Source of the DNA: Aphidius gifuensis
Lineage: Eukaryota > Arthropoda > Insecta > Hymenoptera > Braconidae
Reading direction: 5' to 3'
Assembly (NCBI RefSeq): GCF_014905175.1
Contig: NC_057792.1
Span: 1,984,001-2,048,000, forward strand
Length of the DNA: 64,000 nt
Positions 27,546 through 38,497 of the stretch are shown one piece after another (the stretch's first letter is position 1; every line of letters begins with the position of its first letter). Made by a program: the position numbers and the translations under genes. The notes below the pieces were generated by a model. It did no database searches and had not been told where the DNA came from. It was given only the letters and a program-made list of their open reading frames with translations.

Positions 27546-27622
27546 TTAAAGATTTTGATATAAAGCAGCTGAATCTTTCGGAGTCATCTGGCCCTGCTGG
27601 CGTGACATGATAAACATCCCCT
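27546..27622 (-). other. Candidate minus-strand terminal exon
   Basis: On the minus strand a T-tract followed by GATGCTAAAG makes a usable acceptor (alternatives two bases apart). It opens onto about 24 codons (reading GMFIMSRQQGQMTPKDSAA near its start) that end in TAA at 27546-27548. AATAAA follows about 25 nt later (27517-27522). The acceptor is interrupted by a run of G, which weakens it. The block is compositionally distinct from its surroundings. No family recognised. Confidence 0.25.
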
Positions 27623-27639
27623 CTTTAGCATCATACCCC

Positions 27640-30180
27640 CCAAAAAAATTTAGTACACTAATGGATATTTATTATATCACTAAAGATACTTCATGACATT
27701 TAAAGTAAAAAAAAAAACGATATTATAAAATAAATACCACACCTTGAAATCAAAAAAAAAAAAATTTAAAAATTAAAAAGGTATAGAATTATTCATTTTT
27801 CAATCAGATCAATTATAAAGAATTTTCGGTTAAAATATAAAATTAATTAAATCAGTTGATTATCATTTTAAATATATTGTTTTATTATTTAATTTTTTTT
27901 AAAGCTCATATTTTATTAATGATTATTTGTCGATATTTTATATATTTAATTGTGGGAAAACTAAACAAAGAAAAATGAGATTCAATATCTGATATTGTGT
28001 GTCATCCGGAGATGTGATCAGATAGGAAATTGGTTTTTTTTTTACTTTATTTTATAGAGGGTTTTTTTTTATTTTGATACTTGTTTAAATGGTGAGGGTG
28101 TTTTCGAGGCAAATGCCACGTGTCTAAATGTCACGACAGCATCCAGTTAATAGACTGGTACAACCAACCCATGTCAACAATTATTAAAGGGTCTTTTTTT
28201 TTTCTTTTTCATCATTATCATCTTTCCCTTCACAAACATAATAGTCATTTAGTATGTATATTATATTTTTTATTTTTTTTTTTAAACCTCATTCGATTAA
28301 ATAATCCCACGAGACAAGTATAAAAAAATAAATATAAAAATTGACCTTTTCTAATATAATTCAAAAATATATACAAACTAAAATTTATTATTAAAAAATT
28401 TAAATTATTATTCTCAATTAAATAAATATTATTTTTGATTATATCAATTTTTTAAAATTTTCATTATTTATTCACGTTTGTAAAATAGCGAATAAACGAA
28501 TGACTTTAATACAGCTATTATGAGATAAATATTTAAAAAGAAAAAAAAAAAAATAATAAACAAATGTAAATATAAATAAAATAAAAAAAAATGTCACGCA
28601 TTTGTTATATGCACTTGTGTGCAAGTGTGCAGTGGTCGATAATAACGAACAACGAAGAAGAAACAAGAATAGAAAAAAAATAAATAAATATTTAAAAATT
28701 GGAAAGAAAAAAATTTATAAATGCAGAGGATATGCATTGGACACCGTATATCCTGTTATTCGTCCTACTGCAACACTGCACTCTTTTTTAAAAAAAGAAA
28801 AAAAACAATAATAAAAAAATAAAATCATAACAACGTGTGCATTTATATCTCGTCTCCTTGGTGACAGATCACATTACATTTTTCCGATTGTAGTATGGTA
28901 TTATTTTGCCTCGTCCGATCAATTTCAACTACAAGAGATCTGGTTATCATGTTTAATAATTATTTGTTTATTTATTTTTTTTTTTTTCTTTTGAAACATA
29001 ACAAGATTATACAGCAGCTTCTGTTTATTTTATTTTATTTTCAGTTGAAATAAAAAATAATTATAACTTTTGTGAATAAAAAGCATTAGAAATTTCGATA
29101 AGATCGCGCAGGATTTTAAATATTCGCGTGTTAATATATATTTTTAGATGTACATCAGGAAAATTCTGTTCTTCATTTGTGCGTGATAATTTTTTTATTT
29201 TTTTTATCTTTTTACATAGAGTATATTTTACTGATGAGTCAGTCACAACGAGACTATGGAATGTCGCTAATGAGCTGTCGTTGAAATCTTTTTTTTTTTT
29301 TTTTTTCTTTTACCTTTACGATGCCGCTGAAACTGAAAAATTTCACTTCTTTGTTGATGATAATTCATTATATTATTAATAAATTTATATGAAAAATATA
29401 TTTAAAAATTGATTCATCAGTAGTTGAAATTTATAGAACAAAAAAATTTATCTGCATTGAAATAATTCAATGACAAAAATAGACATTTAAATATAGACAT
29501 TTTTTTTTTTATTTATTTTTAATCTGTACTAGTTTTTTCCTCGTGGATATATAGTCACCTTTTTTTTCTTTATTACTATTATTTATTATTTTTTTTTCGA
29601 TACATAGATTTATATAAAAGTCAAGTTTACCTATAATTTTCAGGTCTAATTTTATTTTCAAAATTAATATTGATATACCGCTAAAATAAATACAAAATAA
29701 TTTTAATCTCAAAAAAAAAAAACGGAATAAATAAAAATCAACTGTTGAGGAAAAAATAAATAAAACAACGCGTGTTGTTGATTGCGTATATAGTTGAGAC
29801 AGAAACTTGATATGAGTACACCCGTTACAGAATTTATTCGCGTGTAAAAACGTGGGAACTATTCTAGCATATCTCTCAGTATATTTTACAACTGAATTAC
29901 TATTTATTTCTCCATAAAATAATCTAAAAATATTACAAAAAAAAAAAAACTAAAAAAGCTATTTCAAGATTCATCTAATATTCATATCAATAAACCGAAA
30001 AAAAAAAGAAAAATCAGTCGAATAAAAAATTCATGATTCAAGCATCATTTTCTTTCTTGGAAAGCAAAAATAAATAAATAAATAATATTGAATGAAAAGA
30101 AAAGGAAAAAAAAAGCAACAAAAAGACCTGAAGCAAAGAAAAAAAAATGAACTTGTCATATTTTTTTTGTTATTCTGAAA
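27640..30180. other. A+T-rich non-coding stretch
   Basis: Nothing supportable as a gene. CACGTG E-box at 28117-28122. Long T-tracts around 28975-28990 and 29290-29306. The open frames are low-complexity. Confidence 0.55.
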
Positions 30181-30189
30181 AATTGAGAT

Positions 30190-30372
30190 AAATTCTGGAT
30201 GAGTATTGGTCGTCCAATGAGAAACAAGAATAAATCCACCCTCATGTACTTCAACCAACCCTCGTCCAACCCCCATGATATTTTGCAATGGCGTCGTCTC
30301 AATTTGCAGTTTAGTTAACTGCATCCCAGGGGTTATTTTTGCAAACTGCACAAGGGGCTGATATTTCTTGGA
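30190..30372 (-). other. Island with one long open frame (minus)
   Basis: In a minus-strand frame the island reads about 60 codons without a stop (segment PLVQFAKITPGMQLTKLQ near its start, then VHEGGFILVSHWTTN). The other two minus frames are closed. An acceptor-like TTTCTCTTCCAAGAAATATCAG precedes it, but no good donor follows. Outside the island the frame turns into poly-Phe/Tyr. It contains inverted CCAAT motifs (CGTCCAATGAG). Coding exon or regulatory island; undecided. Confidence 0.25.
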
Positions 30373-30470
30373 AGAGAAATGAGAATGGTGAGGTTGTTCA
30401 AAGAGAATTGTTATATAAAAAAATAAAAAATAAAATAAAATATTGTTAAGAAGATACAAAAGAGGGTTGA

Positions 30471-30477
<7 letters not shown>

Positions 30478-30502
<25 letters not shown>
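30478..30502 (+). repeat. Poly(A) tract, about 25 bases
   Basis: One of the longest homopolymers in the window. Comparable T-tracts lie at 15276-15297 and 30833-30855. Lengths may be unreliable in an assembly. Confidence 0.8.
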
Positions 30503-31540
30503 GAGGGGATAAAAAGGTGGGCAGGGTGAGGAATAGTACAGCAAGAGAGATAAAGATAAAAAGAGAGTATATATTGAGGCAGCTGGGTTGGATGGGAAGG
30601 TGAGGGCACGAGGTCTTCAAGTATTGATCGTACTTTGCTGGACGGTTGATTTTATTCCGAGAGTAGAAGGAGGATTCCGTGTGCATCAGTGTTAGATAGA
30701 TTATTGGACATGCAGAGGGAAAGATACAAAATCAAATATATTATACAGCAAAAAAAAAATAAAAATAAAACACATTACTGTACTGCAGTTATTTTAATAT
30801 GCTACAGAAATAACAAGCTCTATTTTAACAGATTTTTTTTTTTTTTTTTTTTTTTCTATATTGTTAACACATTTGTGTATACAGTTATTTTTTCTACTGG
30901 ATATTTTTTAGACTCTTGTTACCAAGGTATTCATCACCATCAAACCAACACAAATATATTTTATTTCGTTTTATTTTTTTCCTTCAATTTTTTTGTGAGC
31001 TATTTTTTGGTAACCAAGCAACTAAATGATCCAACTCCCAGCAACATCAACCACACCCCCTATATAGATTAGCCAATTTTAATAAATTCATGGATAATAA
31101 TAATGAACAAAAAAAAAAAAAGTTTAACCCATCAATATATATTTTTATATAGTCTTAAAATCTTGCTGCTCACCTGGACTCTATTCACATAATTCTCTCA
31201 AGGCTATATTTAAAATAATTTATGAATAATATAAATAAACTTTTTTTTTTTCATTATTTTTCTCTCTTGTATTATTTTATATGAAAGAAAGTTTTTTTTT
31301 TAAATCTAATTGTCGATTTTATAAATTATTTAAATTACTGGGATTTTATTGTAAAGTACCTTGGCTTGGATTTTACGTCTATTTTTTATTTATAAAAGCT
31401 TGAATTTATCGTGCGTTCTTTTTTTTACTTTATACTTTAAAATTTTTTTTTTCTTTAACAATGTCAAATAAATATTGACATAATTTTTTTTTAAATTTAG
31501 TGATTTTTTTTCCAACTGTTATAGTGTACCCAAGTATACG
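30503..31540. other. A+T-rich non-coding stretch
   Basis: No supportable gene. TTGTTACCAAGG (about 30917-30928) and TTGGTAACCAAG (about 31006) are half-palindromes related to RFX half-sites, but neither forms a full X-box. Confidence 0.5.
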
Positions 31541-31727
31541 TATAGATAAAAAAAAATTTCCAAGAATTGCTGGATCAGATCCAAGGGTTGAAAAAGCTCG
31601 GATATAATACAGTGGGGTGATATAGATAGTCAAAAAGGGAGGAAGAGTAAAAAAAGAAAGAAAACAAAAAAAAAAAAAATATACAGATATATTTATAGAT
31701 AGATAAAGAGAGCAAGAGGGAGAGAGT

Positions 31728-31742
31728 GGGTGGGAGGGAGGG
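31728..31742 (+). other. G-quadruplex motif, one-base loops
   Basis: GGGTGGGAGGGAGGG: four G3 tracts separated by single bases, the most stable class of predicted intramolecular G-quadruplex. It lies in a longer purine strand (about 31700-31755) about 90 bp from the RFX X-box at 31833. Structure formation is inferred from the pattern. Confidence 0.5.
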
Positions 31743-31832
31743 AAGGAGAGACAGTATAATATACAGAGAAAACGCGTGGAAGCGTTAAAGTCAGATCTCC
31801 AAGGTTTCATATAGGTGTGTTGGGTGCAAACG

Positions 31833-31845
31833 GTTGCCAGGTAAC
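31833..31845. promoter_or_regulatory. RFX X-box GTTGCC-A-GGTAAC
   Basis: Near-palindromic X-box with a one-base spacer, fitting the RFX consensus in both halves. It sits in a G+C-richer island (31550-31870) with the G-quadruplex motif. It is about 300 bp from a candidate minus-strand exon (32140-32256). Confidence 0.42.
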
Positions 31846-32139
31846 GAACCAGTGAGTCCAACGGGTCAATACCTGACTCGTTTTACCTCTGCATGAAAAC
31901 GTCATTCATACCACCACCCAATTCCTTTTTTTCCCTATTTTTTTATAAACTCTCTTCTCATCGAAAAAAATCTTTCATTTTTTTTTTAAAAGAACAATTT
32001 ATATACAATCCAATTATCTTTAACTATTTAATTATTTACATACATGTTTTTTTTTTATTATTATTTATTTTGTTGTTTATATTTTACTCCACCCTTTGGC
32101 TTCCATGTGTATATTTGTATTTTCTGCGTGCCAACTCAC

Positions 32140-32256
32140 CCTCAAGCTTCTATATAGGCACATTAGCCCAACCAGTCGTCCGGAGTGCCGGTAGCGAGTC
32201 GATCCAGCCACCCATAATCATTGCCTTTTTAGCTTCCTGGAACCAGGAGGGGAAGC
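32140..32256 (-). other. Candidate 117-bp exon with strong splice sites
   Basis: On the minus strand the acceptor ATATGTTTTTTCCAG (AG at 32257-32258) and the donor GAGG|GTGAGTTGG (GT at 32138-32139) bracket a G+C-rich 117-bp block. No frame is open throughout. One frame reads 34 codons, then stops 15 bases before the donor. Another opens after an early TGA and carries ATG TGC CTA TAT AGA AGC TTG AGG into the donor. This fits a 5' untranslated exon ending in a start codon, or a non-coding RNA exon. No family named. Confidence 0.35.
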
Positions 32257-32259
32257 CTG

Positions 32260-33690
32260 GAAAAAACATATACTCTGATCATTTCACCCTCTATTTTTTT
32301 TTTTCTTTTTTTTTATTCCACCTAATGGCATATTGTCTTTTATACATGGGGCATTTAGAAATGAGGAAAAAAATTCATATCAATTTGAAAATAATTGTTT
32401 GATGATGATGACGATAATGATGATGGGGATGGGGATGAAATATCAAATAATATATGTATTCATATTTTTTTTTTTCATTTATCAATGAAAGTTTTTTAAT
32501 CATATGATGCATTTTTTTTATGTTGAAAGTGGGATTTAAATATCGTGTGACAATTTTTATTTTTTGAGCTTGAGTTTGCATTGTACGATCGTTGAACTCG
32601 AAATGGTGCTGACAGAATAAAATCCTACCTCCCTCATTTTATTCACATGTCACGAATAATACTCATCCCTACTTAATCTTTTTTTTTTTCTTTTTTTAAT
32701 TTTTCTTTTTCTCAAGATTGACGTTTTGCAATAAATTTTATTATTCTTGTTTTTTTTTTAAATTTTTTTTTGTATTATTTGAGTGACCTCATTGATATAC
32801 ATACAGAATAACGTGGGCGTCAGCTTTTTTTGATTCTCAAGACGCCATCATTTCTGTTACTCTCATTTTTATTTAAAAATAAAAAAAAATAATTTATTTT
32901 CTACAAAATTAAACTGATTGGTTCGTTGCACATTCTCCCCTTCTGTTGCAATTTTTTTTTTTTTTTATTTTCTTTCTCATTATTATTAACATAATTTGTT
33001 TTGATTTTTTTTCTACCGAGAAATTGATATATATAAAAAAATAAAATAAAATCTTCTGGTAATTGATAAGAATAAAAAAAATTAAAACATAATAATCATT
33101 TGGATGTTTCTTGGATTACACTAGAGTGGTGGTTGCATTCGGCTCGATGAATAAAATTTTATAATCTTGTATAAAATTCTTGAAACTTCTTTAGACAAAA
33201 AAAAAATATATAAATAAAATAAAATACAAACAATTATATATATATTAAAACTATGATAAATTTTTATTCTTGATGCTGAAATTATTTACAAGGTCAATGT
33301 CATTTAATTATATATACATATTTTAGAAAAAAGTTTATACATAAAATTTTTGATCAAGATAATATCTACGTCCTCTAAAATAATCATGGTTAAACTTCAA
33401 AATTCAAAACTCATATTGTTTAATTTATCTAATTTTATGATTATTAAGCAGCGTTGAAAAATATATAATTGTGGTTGCAAAATATATACCAAGAAATAAA
33501 AATAAGATTGCGAAATGAAAAATAAAATATATATATCATCAGATGCTTGCACATGTGCAATAATAAATTTGCAGATGCATTCAACATATTTGCCATAAGA
33601 CTAACTCCCAATATGTGTACATAAATATGGGTATGAATATATGTACTTGTACTTGACACACACAAGTGTATGTGTATATATATATTATAT
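32260..33690. other. A+T-rich non-coding stretch
   Basis: No supportable gene. GAT/GGGGAT microsatellite at 32400-32437; otherwise A/T-rich with homopolymers. Confidence 0.55.
32400..32437 (+). repeat. GAT/GGGGAT microsatellite
   Basis: Imperfect trinucleotide run (GATGATGATGACGATAATGAT, then GGGGATGGGGATG). Confidence 0.7.
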
Positions 33691-33960
33691 ATTTAAAAGT
33701 TGGACAAAGTGGACGCGGGTTTGTGAACGCGTGTGTGGGTCCACCTGAGCGAGCAGCAGACAAAACGAACTCAAGAGGAGAAGGTGTCTCACATGGTTGC
33801 CTCTGTTCTCAGTGTATTTCACTCTGCAACAAGAGTCAAGTCCCCACAGATGGGGGAGACATCCGGGCAGCTGACATCCCGAATGAGACTGACTATGACT
33901 GACTTCGGTTTAACCGACTCCACATCCTTCTTCGATTAAGGTGAATTACGTCCGGAATTA
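33690..33960 (+). other. Large G+C-richer island, possible exon
   Basis: About 270 bp of balanced composition, one of the longest such patches. Two plus frames are open: one to TGA at about 33900 and another to TAA at about 33937. The second lacks an ATG at its listed start. A donor-like TTAAG|GTGAATTA follows at 33941. A TATA-like run (about 33676-33692) precedes it. Consistent with a 5' exon or a promoter region; no homologue recognised. Confidence 0.28.
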
Positions 33961-35615
33961 GTTGAGAGAATGATAGAGAAGAGTTCATCATAAAATTGCT
34001 AATTTTTTATTGTTATATATATTCATTAGATTTTTTTTTTTCTCTTTCTTTTTTTTTGGCAATAATTTCAATGTAGCAAGGTTTAATTTGATATTAAGTA
34101 TATATTAGAAATTTTTTTTCTTCAAATTATCAAAATAATTTGAAATTTAATAATTTCGATTTCGAAATTTTCATTTAATTTTTTCGAAATAAATTTGAAA
34201 TGTTTTTAACAATATAAAATTACAATTGAAAAAAAGTAAATTTACCAAACTTTTTACCCAAAAAATAAAAAACAATATACCAAAGTTTTTTGTTAAAGTT
34301 CGTAAAAAAATAAGAAAAAAAATTAAAACATACAAAGGTACTAATGGCGTAAAGTAGTAAATGTATATATTGTGAGGAAATGAGGTGGCAAAGGGGGGAA
34401 AGGAAGAAAAGGGTGAAGAGGGCGGTGAAAAAAAAAAAAAAAAGTCATCGTTGTACATCACAAGATAATAAAATAAGAGAAGAAAAAATAATCGTATATA
34501 AAAGAGGAGAAGGAGTCAGAGGGTGGCATACGTAAAATAGTGTTGGAATGGCCAAGAGACATAAGGTACTACAAGAGGGAACGAATCAGAGGAAGCGTAG
34601 GCACTCAAGTGTGACTCTTTCGCGGGGTTCTTTTTTTTTCTCTTCAGTCTTCATATACAAACTACTTTACTGGCCCTCACGTTTATTTTTTCAACTTCAT
34701 TTTACTGCGTGCGATATAGATACAACCACACATTACACACCATCTTGTTTTTTTTTTTGTTATTTTATTATTTTCGTTTCTATCTCTTTTTTTACCCTCC
34801 CCCATCTCCCATCATGACTCTCCTCCGGAAGTGTTCTTTATCTCTGTTGGCCCCCTTCGTGCACGCACCAACAATATATACACATACGAAAAAAAAAATA
34901 TATAAAAAAAACACAAATTTATAGATATTCATGTACATTTCTTGCAACCCTTCGTACATTTCCACCCCAGCCCCCTATCACTCTCTCTCTCCCTCTCTCT
35001 CATCAATCGCCCTCTTATGTATTTTTTTTTCAATATCACCTGCGTTATACTTAACGCTGATACAAACAGACACACCACATACACTACCACCTGCTTTACT
35101 AATAAACTTTTTTTTTTTTTTTTTTAAATAAATAAATAAAACGTATTTTTCTCGTTGATAATCGATTTGTTAAATAAATATTTATATATCGAGCTTTAAC
35201 AAATAATACCAAATTTAATGAAAATAAATTAGAGCTTTTTTTTATTTTTATCGTTAAAAATTGAGCTTTTAAGTGAGAAAATAAATGTGTACATGAAGGA
35301 CGAAAAAAATACATGATGCGTGAGTACATGTATTAAAAAATTTAATAATAATAAATACTCGCGGTGGGAATTAATCAGATGAAGAGATCGTCAGACTGTG
35401 TATCCTCAATATCTCGTTTAATTTTTTTTTTAAATTTTTATCGTAAATGTTTTTTTTTTCTTGTGAATTTTTTTATATATTATACATAGAAGCTAAAGAT
35501 ATTTTATTCTTTTGGATCCAATTGTCGAGATTTAGTAATGAGATTTAAAAAAATTAAATGAATTGGGAGAGTGTGTATATGTGTGTTTGAGTATTTTTTT
35601 TTTTTTTCGCTGTTT
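33961..35615. other. A+T-rich non-coding stretch with small island
   Basis: No supportable gene. An island at 34505-34660 has AGGAAGCGTAGGCACTCAAG and CTTTCGCGGGG. A CT-rich microsatellite lies at about 34979-35003. A purine-rich strand (34375-34440) gives Pro/Ser-rich frames on the other strand. Confidence 0.5.
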
Positions 35616-35619
35616 TTCT

Positions 35620-35850
35620 GAAGGCCGTGAGATGTCTTCCAACGAGACAAGCATCCCCTTCAGTACTGACAGACATACACAAACACAATGTTAATAAATT
35701 ATTTGATATATATAAAATATATATACATACACTAGTAAATGTCTGAGAAGCGGACGTTCAAGTTGGTTGGCCAGGTACACAGAGGGAAACCGTAAAAGGT
35801 GGGAAACCTCTCGTTGGCTCCCGAGTTCCAGCTTGGAATTAGCATTTACT
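35620..35850 (+). other. Island with possible 12-codon first exon
   Basis: At 35739 ATG begins a 12-codon frame, MSEKRTFKLVGQ, running straight into the donor-like CCAG|GTACAC (GT at 35775-35776). A second ATG frame (about 35631) reads MSSNETSIPFSTDRHTQ to a stop. TATA-like sequence lies upstream (about 35705-35725). Either could be a short first exon of a long gene, but no downstream exon is found and the donor is not consensus. Confidence 0.22.
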
Positions 35851-38370
35851 TCTCTAACATCTCATCTTTTTATCTTTTTTTATTCTATATATAAATTATT
35901 ATTATTATTATTTTCTTTCCTTTTCCTTACTTATCATTATAATCTTATAATGTTGCGTAGATGATTAAGCTATGTTAATTTTAATTAAAAATAAAATTAC
36001 CTGCAGAGAAAAATTTAATATCAAATTTAAAAAAACTAAAAGAAAATAAAAATGTAAATTTTACACTATACTATCTATATTTTTATTTTTTAAATGTCTA
36101 TACAATTGCAAAATTTAAATTGACAAAAAAAAAAAGGAATTTTATAATCTTATAATTTTTTAATTATTTCAAGTAAAATAATTCAATTGATTATTTAAAA
36201 ATGTCAATTTAAAAAGCGTAAAATTAAGATTAAGTTCAGTTAATAAATAGCGGATATATATTATATAAAAATATATATAAAACTTGGTGAAACGTGTGTT
36301 CCCGATCTTATATTGATACGCACCACTAGATTCAAAAAATATTCAAGTATAGCTATCTATCAATATTTACAATTTAATGATTTTCTATTTTTTTTTTTTT
36401 CAATATACAACTCTCGTTAAAATATATATGAAAATGAATAAAAGAAAATAAAAATGAAATATATAATTTTCATGGTACCCATCAGGCGGTGAAGAGAAGT
36501 ATATGGTTACGCCCATTCATGTCCACTCATACGCTTCGTCTGATTCCTTGGTGGTATTTCATTTCTCCGTTTTGCCTGGATGTGCGATAGAGCCAACTTA
36601 AAAATGGTTCTCAATTTATTTATTAATATTCATTAATTTAAATAAATTAAATGACAATTTAATGACAAAAAAATCCTAAATTCATTGAATGAAATTCATC
36701 AAAGATAAATTTCTTTTTATCAATAAATTTATTTGGCAATTGTCAAGCATATAATTAAATTTCTTTTCTTAAATATATTGAGAACCATATAATACGATTG
36801 ATTGTTATTTATTTTTTTTTATTTTTACGAGCAAGTTACGATGACAATATGGGAAATGCTACACTCATCTGTCTTGGCGAGGCATAACGAAGCCGTTACG
36901 TAGGTGGTATTTTAGATTTAAAATAATAAAAGTATATATATTATAAGTGATCCTTTCTCTCTGAAATTCATGTTGACGATCCGTTTGTCAGAGAAAATAG
37001 CTTCCTTCCATCGATAAATACTTTTTTTTTTTTTATGTAAAAATCACCTTTCTCATTCGGTCGTATATTATTTATTTGAATAAATAATCTATAAAAAAAT
37101 AAATATTAAATTAATAATAACAATGAGGTCAATGTGTGTGTGTGTCAACGAATTAACAATTTAATATAATAATTTATATTTCTCAACGATACATACTTGA
37201 TAAAACCACATTTGATGCTTTTTTTTTTTTAATGCAATTATAAACCCCTAATTACCATACATACATTGAAGAATATATTGTTGCTTGGATATAATTATAA
37301 ATGAATAATAAAAGTTCAGTGTGTTTCATGCTCTCCCTTCTGGTGTCTCATATGATAATATATAAAAAAAAAAATGTTTTCCCTCGTTTTTTAAATTTTT
37401 AATATGTATCAAAAGCAGTCCCTTTGACCTCCCTTTTCTCCATCAAGGACAATAAATTCCCTCCCAATCTTTTCATCAGTTTTTTTTCAAAAATAATTTA
37501 CTATATGTTGAACTGAATATTTTTCTTTGTCGGATAAATTTTATTATTTATAATAATGATGTTTTAAAATAATTTTTTTATTGTTGTATGCTTTTGACAT
37601 TAAATTTTCTTGAAGAACATGATGATGTTGATGTTGATGATGAAAAGGTGCGATACAATTTTGGCAATTTGATATTCTGCAGTTTTTTTTTTTTATTTTT
37701 TTATTTTTTATGATTATATTTAAACTGGGGTTGGTTGGAGACATGAGTGACCGGAAACTCAATGATACCGTAATGTCCATCAAGACCGGAAGCTATATAA
37801 ATATATTCTGACATATTTCATTTTGAAGTTTAAATAAAAGATACACAAGTCTTAATTCCCATCAACCTGATAATTAAAATAAAAAAATTAATTTTCTCTC
37901 GATTTAAAGATTATTAATTTTGATATTTATCAGACATTTGATTATTATCTTTTTTTTTTTTTTGAATAATAATTTAAGCAAAATGATTAAATTACATTTT
38001 TATTATTGTAAAAAAAGAAATATAAAAAAGTTTATAAAAAATATATAAAATAAGCAAATTAGATAATTTTCAAATCATATCACGAATTGAATTATTACAA
38101 TCAAAAAATTATCCAACATGGGATGTTGTCTGGACATCTGACTTGTCTTATTGTCAAAAAGAGTATTTAATAAACTGGTCACTGAGCATAGAATACAGAA
38201 CACAAGAAAAAAAAAATATATAAAAAATTGAAAAAAAAGAAGAGGAAAAAATAATGTTTGAGAAGAAAAAAAAAAGAAACAGATTTGGATAAAAGAAGGC
38301 TTGAAGAAGAGAAAAATAATATGAGAATATAAATAAAAATGAAAAAAAAAATAAATAAATAAAAAAACCA
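35851..38370. other. A+T-rich non-coding stretch with islands
   Basis: No supportable gene. Islands lie at 36480-36600, 36835-36905 (GTTACGATG ... CCGTTACGTAGG) and 37725-37790. A TG microsatellite lies at about 37132-37145. Confidence 0.5.
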
Positions 38371-38377
38371 TACATAC

Positions 38378-38497
38378 GTTGAATCGTATTGTTTTCAGAG
38401 TTCCCTTTCTCGCATTAGCATAAGAATTCAGCGTGCACCTGAGTTGACTGCCGATCGATCCCAGTGAATCAAGTCTTTCAGGGTGCTTTGAAAACAT
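38378..38497 (-). CDS. Candidate 40-codon first coding exon, unknown protein
   Basis: On the minus strand an ATG at 38495-38497 opens 40 codons (beginning MFSKHPERLDSLGSIGSQLR; later SYANARKGTLKTIRF). They end in phase 0 at a strong donor, AAC|GTATGTATGG (GT at 38376-38377). Beyond the donor the frame degenerates into poly-Phe/Tyr, as expected for intron. TATATAAATT lies 24-33 bp upstream (38521-38530). An out-of-frame ATG at 38499-38501 slightly precedes this start. Composition (Arg, Ser, Gly, Asp, Leu) is unlike neighbouring random frames. The next exon was not found, and no family is recognised. Confidence 0.33.

Noticed and set aside
30031..30609. 192-codon minus frame taken as a whole
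   Set aside because: It runs through long poly-Phe tracts and lacks coding composition outside 30190-30372; only that island is reported.
31893..32402. 169-codon plus frame
   Set aside because: Mostly poly-Phe/Leu/Tyr from T-tracts; its only balanced part overlaps the minus-strand exon candidate at 32140-32256, which has real splice sites.
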